A stretch of 64,000 bases of DNA from NCBI GenBank assembly GCA_022496805.1, contig CM040085.1, forward strand, positions 28,673,811 to 28,737,810. Reading direction: 5' to 3'. Below the pieces are notes generated by a model. That model did not search any database. It was not told the DNA's origin and worked only from the letters and a program-made list of their open reading frames with translations. This document shows, one piece after another, positions 45,755 through 64,000 of the stretch (positions are counted from its first letter, which is position 1; every line of letters starts with the position of its first letter). This stretch comes from Pohlia nutans. Its lineage: Eukaryota > Streptophyta > Bryopsida > Bryales > Mniaceae. Position numbers and translations under genes: made by a program.

Positions 45755-46290
45755 TTAGAGGAGATATGACATTAGTTCCAAATGGCATTTGAACTTCATG
45801 TTGCCATATTGTTGAGAAAGAATGGCAGTAGCGGGAGGAAAGGTAGAGAGAGTCTTATCAATGAGTTCCGCGTCCGTGATCTTGTCGCCACAGAGTCGCA
45901 ACTGAGCTGAAACACGATGGAGCTCCGCGTTGAAAGCTTGGAAGTTTGGAAAATCAAGAACACGAAGATTATACCAGTCGTGGCGAGCTTGCGGGAGGAA
46001 GAGCGTTTCTTCATGCTTGAAGGGCGCTTTCAGTTGAGACCAAAGTTCCGCGGGCTCACGCACTTGGATGTACTGTTGGCGTAATGATGCGTCCATGTGG
46101 CGTCGTATAACAAGTAGGGCCTGCCAGTTCTTGGGTTTCACCAGTCCTTCCGCGGTTTCGTGGGTTAATGCGCCATCGAGCTCTTCCGCGCACAGGTAGG
46201 TGGAGATGTCGTCATGCCATTCCAGAAAGTTGCTTCTAAAGCGTCAAACATAAGAGTTTGCGTTCGGGTTTCCTTTACAGTAGTGGCCAT
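45755..46290 (-). pseudogene. Copia gag (frameshifted, stop before pol)
   Basis: The probable start is the ATG at 46290 (MATTVKETRTQT). That frame is lost by about 46170. The continuing gag frame, one position shifted, is open from about 46230 to a TAA at 45755-45757 and contains the UBN2-type features VKPKNWQALLVIRRHMD, ELWSQL and LRLCGD, then a tail in the same frame as the zinc knuckle of the next segment. So one indel near 46230 and one stop separate an ancestral single gag-pol frame. Gag forms the particle that packages the element RNA. Confidence 0.82.
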
Positions 46291-46818
46291 GATCACTGGA
46301 GTTGACGTCATCTGTGGCTACTGTGATGGCGTCAAGAGACTGTTTTTATGTCTATCTATTATTCTACCCTTTTATGTCTATCTACTTCGTGGATCTGTAG
46401 AGACAGCATTGAAAAGCACAGAAAAGAAGACGATAAGGATCGAGTTGAGGAAGATGAAGCAAACTAGTCGCGAGGAGACTATAAAGCAACGGAGAACTAG
46501 TAAAAAGCAGTAAAAAGCAGTAGCGGAGAAAGCCAATCGCTGAGCGTAGAGAAATCAGTAGCGAACTAATTAGAAACCAGTAGTGAGCTAATTGATCGAG
46601 CTAAAAGCAACCGGAAGAAATCCAGAGATCGGGAGCAACTACGCTTCTACAGTTCGGAAAAGAAATCAGTAGAGAGAGATCCCTAAAAAGATCGAAAAGC
46701 AAAGGAAAAGAAAAAATCTGCCGTGCTATGGAGTCAAGAACCGGAGGGAAAAGAACAACAAAATCTGCAAAAACAAAGAGCGGCGGGAGCAGGTAGCAAA
46801 AAGCAAGCAGTGGGGAGC

Positions 46819-46834
46819 GGTCGTGCTGATAACG
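46819..46834 (-). other. Primer-binding site of the copia element
   Basis: Directly inside the 5' LTR on the minus strand is CGTTATCAGCACGACC. The TATCAG core matches the complement of initiator tRNA-Met used by most copia elements, but only part of it, so the primer identity is uncertain. Confidence 0.55.
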
Positions 46835-47034
46835 TGTTAAGCTAGAGAGAAAATGAGAATGCAAAAAGAAGTGAGGGGCCCTTGCGGCCATTGCTTAAAT
46901 ACCCTCCGGGGTGGGTGGAATACAGTAAAGGAAGGGAGGCGCAACTAGATGTAAACCTAACTAGATGTAAATCCGGGAGTCTAGGAAGATGGATGAACTG
47001 TCTCGTTATCTTCTAGGGTCGCTCCATCCTAACA
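46835..47034 (-). repeat. 5' LTR of the copia element (right in the window), 200 bp
   Basis: TGTTAAGC...CATCCTAACA, followed by the GAAAC target copy. As the 5' LTR of a minus-strand element it contains the promoter. Confidence 0.97.
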
Positions 47035-47039
47035 GAAAC

Positions 47040-49834
47040 CACAAAAACCCAGGTAGGTGAAGCATAATCCCTTTCATTTGCTTCTTAGAATTTGGTGGTA
47101 TGAAAAATTCCATTCAAATGACAATTTTCAGTAAAATAGCTGAGTTTTGTACGATTGTACTCAACATAAATCTATCTCTGCCCTAGTATTTGAAGGAAAA
47201 ACCCTTGTGCATCTCATTTCTGCCAATTGAGAATGTGCCAATTTAATGAAAATTTCTTTTGCTGTGGATGTCAATGCAAAGTTCCCGCATAAAGTTTAAC
47301 GATTAACAAATATTTTGAAAAAATGATCATATTCTGTTTGCCAAAAAACTCAGGATTGTGTTCTATAGCGGCTATATTTGAACATGGCAGGCTTCGTGAT
47401 CTGGTAAATATAATCTCGCAACAATGCCTTCTGATGTCATTTTGCAACAATCCTTGCTAGATGTTATCTTGGAACCTGACCATTTTAAAGAAACATGCCA
47501 CTTTTTTTTGAAATATCTGTTAATTTACACTGACCTGTACGTATATCAGGCATTGATCTTATGGTGATGATCAATCTATGATAGCCTGTGATCATATACG
47601 GTCAGATTGAGAAGGGGTATTAATTCGAACACCGCCATATGACGTATACATACAGGAAACATATTTAGAGCTAAAAATATTTACGTATAAGTACATTATA
47701 CATATATTCAGGATAGAATAGATCTGTATACAAAGGTTTTTAGACATATAACTCCTTGTATACATGGGGTTTTTAGAGGGGGTCATGAACGCACGTGATT
47801 CTCAAACATAAAGTAGAGTGCACCCCTGGAGATCAAAGTGATGATCAGAATTGCGTACTAACTTCAATTTTGGCAGAGTTGTACTTCAAATTTTTCATGA
47901 GGTTTCTCTATACCAAAAAGTTTTGAAAATGTGTTGAAACATTTTTGAAACCTTACGCATTTCATCCTGTTCCAAAAGGGTGGTTTGAAACACGCCTTAC
48001 AACTATGATCCTCATACAGGCTTTGATCCATGGCTACGTAAGTACAGTACAGGAGAAAGACAACATAATGGATGTACTGTAGGTGGAGGTCAGAGTCGGC
48101 ACTTCTGTGCTGAATAATAAAAGAATTTCAAAAAATAAGGTTCAGCAGATTCCAAAATCAATATTTTCTTTTTCACCATAAAAAATAAAACCTTTATGCT
48201 GGCATATATGGAGCTTCTGGCATATATAGAGTTTCTCCAGTAGTGGAATCTCATCATATATCAGAGTCGTCGTCTCGTCACATGTGTTTCTAAGGAAATG
48301 GGCTGGTATTTCTGCAGCGATTGTGGCTTTTCTGGCGATTCTTCGGTTTGCATGCCAGGCTTAATTTCTAGATTGATCAACAGTTACCGTTGTACTCCAG
48401 CATGCAGTGGGTTCTCCCTTCGTGTTCTTGTATGGCGAGCTTAATTTGGAAGGCCACTGAGAATTTTGACGATAGAATCCTGGCGCCTCAGGCTCAGTTT
48501 CCAGAGGCTGCTTGAATTGGAAGGTGGTGGTTTAATTAGTTGCTGTGAAACAGATCAATTTCTTGGAGTCCAAGCAGGCTGAATCTGTGTTTCATGCTGA
48601 AGTATCAAGTCTCGGCCTTACAATACTTTTATTACCGGCTCTCTAAAAACATAAGTTGTGATTTTGAGTTCTAATTGGTGAATCAGAAGAGCACTATTTC
48701 TCATAGCCGTGTTGTTGAATGGGAGTCGGTCTTTAAACCAACCGAAAGTACATCAAGTGAACGTTTACGATTCAATAGTCTAAGAACTTGGCATTATATC
48801 CGATAACGTTCTCCAGCCTCCCGACTGTCAAAAGTTATCTAGTCCATTGCCAATGGTCGATATTCACATCGTGATATCGTTTTGTAATCTAATGGAAGAG
48901 GTTGTGACTATTGAAAATGTGGTGTCTACGCTCCAGGACCAGCAGCATTTATTTATTGCCTGGCATTTTTGAACCAGCTCATGCTGTAGATGTCTGCTCA
49001 CTTTTGCAAGCGTTGAAGGTGGGTTCAAAATTTGAAGTTGTCATCATCTTGTTATTGCAGAATTACAAATATGTCCATCACCTTGCCTTTGTCCTTTACA
49101 TACGTTTAGGGTTTTAGGGTTTAGGGTTTAGTGTAGATATTGCCTGTGAGGATCTCTGGGATGAACCCCATTGAATTAATGAAATAACTGATTTTTTTTT
49201 TACTGATTTTGAGTTTCAGACAAGTGGGAGTTGCTTGTGCCAAGAGAGGAATCATCTCACCTTTGGTATTGCTCTAGTATAATGACATGACAAAAAGAAA
49301 GTTAATGTAGGAGCTTGTAAAGAGTGCAAATTTTTAGAGGACTTCGCGTGGAAGTCCAAAAGTTGAGGAGCTCCTCACTTTTGTGTTCTGGAATCTCCTC
49401 TGTGTGCCAACTTGGAGAAATTGCAAAAAGCTCCTTCTTCCGGTGTATGAACCAGGCTTGAATTATGGAGGTGGTAATTTAGATCTTTTAAATTGTACAT
49501 TACTGTATAATCAAATTCGTTAAATTCACAAAATTACGTTATTAGTCTCGTATCAATGTGCAGGCTCTTGAAGGCATGGAAGTGAAAGAAGAAAATTACT
49601 AAAGGTGAAGCTGGCTTCTAAAACGAATGCATGGTGGAATAGTGCAATGCTTTTTCTTGATGGAGCTATGAACCCCAATTTTGTTATATCAGTGTGATTG
49701 GGAGCGGCAAAGTGGTGACACTCAATCACTAGGAATGGTATGGATTTAGGTTTCCAGGCTCTGCCTTTAAAAGTGCCGATGTTGTGAATATCCAGCGAAA
49801 CTGACGTTTATGAAACCTTATTACAATACATATC
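47040..49834. other. Intergenic, moderately balanced composition, no gene recognised
   Basis: 48270-49500 is less AT-rich than most intergenic DNA here, but no frame has a recognisable domain or plausible exon chain. 49105-49131 is a short telomere-like run. It could contain a non-coding transcript or a decayed gene. I cannot support either. Confidence 0.4.
49105..49131. repeat. Interstitial telomere-like repeat, TTTAGGG units
   Basis: TTTAGGG TTTTAGGG TTTAGGG TTTAG: three units plus part, one with an extra T. TTTAGGG is the common plant telomere unit. Such short interstitial runs are often found in promoters (telo boxes) or at repair sites. Confidence 0.85.
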
Positions 49835-50617
49835 TATTAGTGGAAATATCACCTGCGTAGACTAGCAAAAAGATCCAAGAGAAGGATTAGGTAATTGCAA
49901 AGCAGGTCAAGTTATCAAAAATAATCGCAGGTTAGTACCTACAAAGTCGGCGGTGGCGAAGTTGGTATTGACCTCCAATTATTTTTGATGACTTGGCCTG
50001 CTTTGCAATTGCCGGACATGATTTCCATCGAGGAGAGTTGAGCCGTTTGACTTCTTTGATAGCTCAAGATTGTTAATGTTACCTAACAACCTCATTAATA
50101 CACGTATTCACTATACCAAACCAAATTTGATTTGCAAAATCTTACCTAACGAAGTTGCTTGCTAATAGTGGAATATTAAACCTTGTAACCTTGGTTTGTA
50201 ATGTGCATTTGTCACTTGAACTAGTTCGCAAATCGTGAGTGAGTGTGAGTGAGTGTGAATTGAGAGAGCTAAAAGTCAACATGGAAAGAGTCAAGAGGAC
50301 AAGGGTTCCTTCTATGAAAGGACTAGAGTTGTGTGCCTCTTAGGGTTTGTTGCACGAATGGCATGTGAAGACAGATCATTGATTGCATTGATGGTAGACC
50401 AATGAAACTTCTACTTCATACCACCATGTTGCAGATTTGCACAAGCAAGTAGGCAAGTTTTATAAGTCTTATCATGCCCCTCCTTAACCAATCATAACAT
50501 GCCATGAAGACGAAACGCTCATGCATTGAGATAATGACCCCACATAACGAACTAGATTAGTTGTGGGTCTTTTGGGGCATGCTTCTATAGTCTATGCGGA
50601 TAGTGTTTCTACTAGTG
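49835..50617. mobile_element. CACTA-like element, 783 bp
   Basis: The right end GTGTTTCTACTAGTG and left end TATTAGTGGAAATATCACC (two substitutions in the CACTA pentamer region) share inner sequence with 26817-26946 at both ends (GACTAGCAAAAAGATCC and CATAACGAACTAGATTAG). Flanking triplets ATC and ATT differ by one base. No transposase frame. Confidence 0.7.
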
Positions 50618-50789
50618 ATTGAAAAGTATCAAAGAGGTGTGTATTCGAGATTTGTCAAGAATCTTTGTACTAAGGGATGATCGTGAATTCACACAATCAT
50701 GTTGTCAATAACCTTGAGTTAGTTATATTGGCACAATTCAAAGCAACAAAAGTGTGACACTCACTTGCACAAAACTCTAACAACTAGTA

Positions 50790-51275
50790 TTGGTATACAG
50801 ATTTTGGACGATGAACAGATTTGAACTCCATTTTTTCATCCATCATACACTTTTTGCAATGTAGATTTTTTACTGATTTTTTTATAGGAAGTTAGCTTCA
50901 TGCATGTGTGATCTGATTAGAAAGGGGATGATTTGTGAAAATTTTATGCCTCATTTCATGCCACATTGTTTCACCAATTTTTTTGAAGATTAATTCATTG
51001 TAAAAATGCTCTTGAAAAAGTCAACTCATAAAATCAAGCAACAAAGAAATCTCCAAAAATCACTATAGTTAGAGTACTACATTTCACTACATTTTACTAA
51101 ATCACTACATTTCAACCCATCACAACAAATTTCATTCTTAGATTGCCAATATCTTATTTGTAATCAAATTAGAAAAGAATTTTGAATTTTGAGTTTCAAA
51201 TTTTATACAAAAATATTAGTGATAGCAATTGTAGATCTAACCGTATGGATAGAATCCAAAATTCATAATGTACTG
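50790..51275. mobile_element. TTAA-type element remnant, both ends lost
   Basis: It matches the interior of 20298-20865 in the same orientation (GGAAGTTAGCTTCATGCATG, TAGAAAGGGGATGATTTGTG, TTCTTAGATTGCCAATATC) but neither CCCYTAAA terminus remains. Confidence 0.7.
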
Positions 51276-51954
51276 TATATCCAATAATAGCCAAAAAAGT
51301 ATTCCAAAAAACTACATGAACCTTGGAATCATCCATAAGATACCTTTTCCTTGTCATGTTGGGCCAAATGTATTCACCAACTCTAGAATCATAACATTCA
51401 ATAGCCTTCATTGGCTCTGCCTTGCCTTGAGGAGAATGTGCAAAATATCCGACATCATCATCCATGCAAGATCAATAGCTAGTTTGTTTTACAGGAGGGC
51501 GGAGGTAATGGCAACCGGGAGGGGAGGGTCAACAAGATCTCAAAGCTCCAAACATATAATGAAAAAGAAGATATTGTAGTAACTTAATGCCGGCACTGGA
51601 GCAGCACGCCGACCAACGCTGGTTGACTGCTTTTAAAAAATAATAAATTTTTTTTAAATAAAAATAAACTAAAAGTTTTTTTTTTTTTTTGAAATGTTGG
51701 ATGGCGCTACAGGCGCTAGGCTATGTGCCGGCAAGCTCTGGCAGCGTTTTTCTTTTTCTTTTTGGTGGTTTTTTTTTCTCCTTTTCTTTTTCATTTTTTT
51801 TTCACTCCAATCTAGCGACTTGCTGACCTCCTGCTGACCTCCTGCTGACCTCCAACAACCTCCAGCGACCACGTGCTACTGAATGTTATCATGGCTCAAA
51901 ATAAGTGAGAAGCCACCAGTTTGCAGGTGGTGATAATTCACTCATGCTTTGAAG
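51276..51954. other. Distal upstream region of the receptor-kinase gene
   Basis: No gene is seen. It contains GCTGGTTGACTGC near 51618 (a TTGAC W-box core), T-rich runs near 51674-51690 and 51748-51800, and a short tandem repeat of CTGCTGACCTC near 51820-51850. Confidence 0.45.
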
Positions 51955-51957
51955 ATG

Positions 51958-52118
51958 CACTACAAAGAGAGGCGTCGTTTCTCACTCAGGAGGACCATGT
52001 TCATTGCCTTTTTCATTGTACACACTTGTCCTATTTGATGAATCGCAACCAAAAAATTGGTGAGTGCGAAGTGGTGACGCACAGACGGAGTGAAAAGCGA
52101 CGCCTACTCCTTGTAGTG
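51958..52118. mobile_element. CACTA-ended element, 161 bp, ATG target duplication, in the receptor-kinase promoter
   Basis: The ends are CACTACAAAGAGAGGCGTCG and AGCGACGCCTACTCCTTG plus TAGTG, flanked by ATG (51955-51957, 52119-52121). It is a short derivative of the 39032-40128 element (shared GTACACACTTGTCCTA). It lies 217 bp upstream of the receptor-kinase start codon. Confidence 0.92.
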
Positions 52119-52334
52119 ATGCGTGAGCTCGGACTGTGAACGTTGGTTGACTTCTTAGCCCGCTTCTTAGTCACAACAAGATGGAAATGGGCGTAGACGG
52201 CTTGTTCTGGTTCGGTTTTCGATTACGACTCATTTAGCTTGCTGAGCATGTAAATCCGGCGGAAGAGATTTGTAAGCGTCATCGCAAGCACGGACGACCT
52301 CCAAGCAAACAATCCAGAGTGGCAAATTGCCACG
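52119..52334 (+). promoter_or_regulatory. Proximal promoter and 5' UTR of the receptor kinase
   Basis: The 216 bp between the CACTA element and the start codon must hold core promoter and/or leader. A W-box TTGACT lies at 52147-52152 (WRKY factors bind such sites in defence-related genes). No convincing TATA box is seen. The position is inferred from the start codon only. Confidence 0.3.
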
Positions 52335-62758
<10,424 letters not shown>

Positions 62759-63176
62759 AGACTGATTTGACCATTGTTCACAATTGTAGAACTTGGTGGA
62801 AGGGATAGTGCACAATACGGTTTACAAGATCAGCCTCCAATTTTGGTTTACAGATTGTATACTAGGTGTGCACCTTGTGCATTTTGTCTAAAAGGCTAAC
62901 TTTAAACGGATTTTAAAAATATGTAGCAATTATACAATGAAAAATGAAGTGAGGCAACTTTTAAATTTGTATACACATTAACCATAGAATAAAATTTTAG
63001 TTTGTCAAAATGATTTCATTTTGAAGATTTTGAGTGTCAAAACTCCCATTCTAATAACAGACTTTTGACCAATTTATGATCATACTTTGAATGTAAATAT
63101 AATCTTTGAGTGCCATTGTTCTTTCATCTTGCTGTTAGAAAGTGATTTGCTTGCAATCTCTTTAGCTTCAATGTCT
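62759..63176 (+). other. 3' UTR and downstream flank of the receptor kinase
   Basis: The segment following the stop codon has no open frame of note. An AATAAA at 62988-62993, 230 bp after the stop, is the best polyadenylation-signal candidate. Confidence 0.45.
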
Positions 63177-63179
63177 TAA

Positions 63180-63644
63180 CCCTTAAAGGGACAAGGCCCC
63201 TTGGAGGGGCAACCCAAAAGGCATCTTCTAAATTTCTACCTCTCGGGCCCCCTAGTTTGAGTCACAAACAAAAATTAAAAATTAAAAAAAATTAAATTGA
63301 AAATTAAAATAAAATTGCCCCTTAGCTGGCGCAGGCTGGCCATGCGTTGCAGTGCTACAGGCGGAGCTTTATTTTTATTTTATTTTATTTTTAAAAAGTT
63401 GCCAAAAACAACTTCTCCCAACCACAGCTACCAAACCACAGCTCCCCCTCTTCCCGGATTCCTCCATTTGCTTGTAGATTGTTTTACAATTTTCCAAATC
63501 CAGTGCAACTTAAGGATCTAGCTTCGTTTATTCAGCAGCTTTCGAAAGCACCAATTCTTTCCTATTTTGGTCAACAAAATCTCTTGATTTTCCTATTATT
63601 CTCTCATAACTAAGCCCATTGGGCTTAGTTGTCCTTATAAAGGT
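63180..63644. mobile_element. TTAA-type element, about 465 bp, diverged
   Basis: The ends are TTAA|CCCTTAAAGGGACAAGG and GTTGTCCTTATAAAGG|TTTAA. It is a more diverged and longer relative of 25696-26063 and 37531-37882 (AAGCCCATTGGGCTTAGTTG near the right end, TTCCGAAAGC-type interior). Confidence 0.72.
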
Positions 63645-63754
63645 TTAAAGTGATCCTCAATGCCCTATGATAACTGGGTATTGCCTATTGGGTATAATTT
63701 GTTCATCATAACATTAAGAATTTTGGACTATTATTTAGGCTTATGAACTCTTAA

Positions 63755-64000
63755 CCCCTAAATGCCCAACCATCCATTTTATGGATGATGTACAAAGTCA
63801 AACTCCGTTTACTTATCCGTCATGCACTTTTTGCAATGTGGATTTTTTACTATATATTTTATGGGAAGTTAGCTACATGTGTGTGTAAACCGATTAAAAA
63901 GGGGATGATTTGTGAAATATTTATGTCTCATTTCATGTTGCAATGATTCACTAAAAATTTCTAAGATCTTAGTTCAAAAGAGCATTTGAAATAATCAACT
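63755..64000. mobile_element. TTAA-type element cut by the window edge
   Basis: TTAA|CCCCTAAATGCCCAACC followed by sequence matching the left part of 20298-20865 (TGGATGATGTA, GGGAAGTTAGCTACATG). The right end lies beyond the window. Confidence 0.82.

Larger units (their letters stand above)
41578..47034 (-). mobile_element. Ty1/copia LTR retrotransposon, near-complete, very young
   Basis: 200-bp LTRs at 41578-41777 and 46835-47034 (TGTTA...TAACA), five-base target duplication GAAAC (41573-41577, 47035-47039), primer-binding site and polypurine tract in the right places, and gag-pol on the minus strand in the Ty1/copia order (zinc knuckle, protease, integrase, reverse transcriptase, RNase H). 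The LTRs differ at one base (41760), so insertion was recent. The coding region nonetheless has a gag frameshift, two in-frame stops and an integrase catalytic Glu to Lys change, so this copy was either mobilised in trans or decayed very quickly. The interior is much more GC-rich than the flanks. Confidence 0.97.

Noticed and set aside
42401..45792. Several plus-strand reading frames of 70-118 codons inside the copia element
   Set aside because: They are antisense shadows of gag-pol in GC-rich DNA.
51669..51872. Lys-rich minus-strand frame
   Set aside because: It arises from T-rich low-complexity DNA and a short CTGCTGACCTC tandem repeat.

Overview
The window is plant nuclear DNA. The evidence is GT-AG introns in two multi-exon genes, a plant-type leucine-rich-repeat receptor kinase, a Ty1/copia LTR retrotransposon, and a short TTTAGGG (plant telomere unit) run. 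The background is very AT-rich and about 80 percent non-genic. A prokaryote-like family 2 glycosyltransferase with no seed-plant relative that I recognise hints at a bryophyte, lycophyte or fern. That placement is inference, and I cannot name the species.

Only two host genes are supported. (1) 8344-10385, minus strand: a three-exon gene for a 469-residue membrane-anchored GT-A fold glycosyltransferase (GT2-like) with a Glu/Ser-rich 11-residue repeat between anchor and catalytic domain. (2) 52335-62758, plus strand: a 16-exon gene for an 802-residue LRR receptor-like Ser/Thr kinase (signal peptide, LRR cap, LRRs, one transmembrane helix, RD kinase). Its exon phases agree at every junction and the exon lengths sum to a multiple of three. 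Its introns carry seven small transposons. The two genes are about 42 kb apart on opposite strands and show no sign of working together.

The rest is dominated by transposons. 41578-47034 is a very young Ty1/copia element on the minus strand: 200-bp LTRs with one mismatch and a GAAAC target duplication, but gag-pol is broken by stops and a frameshift and the integrase glutamate is a lysine. 28798-29150 is a solo LTR with an ATATT duplication. Around these lie at least four families of small inverted-repeat elements: (a) about 18 TTAA-flanked elements with CCC(C/T)TAAA termini, 215-910 bp when intact, a piggyBac-like signature; (b) eight CACTA-ended elements, six with perfect 3-bp target duplications, one of which (39032-40128) holds a relic of a Tc1/IS630-like transposase; (c) six AGAG-ended elements with 3-bp duplications, three exactly 360 bp long and nearly perfect hairpins; (d) five TA-flanked elements with AGG(T/G)(R)G termini. 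Several are nested in one another, which gives relative ages.

Layout: 1-8343 intergenic with repeats; 8344-10385 glycosyltransferase; 10386-41577 intergenic, dense in small transposons, tandem repeats and a solo LTR; 41578-47034 copia element; 47035-52334 intergenic up to the receptor-kinase promoter; 52335-62758 receptor kinase; 62759-64000 more small transposons. No tRNA, rRNA or CRISPR array was seen.
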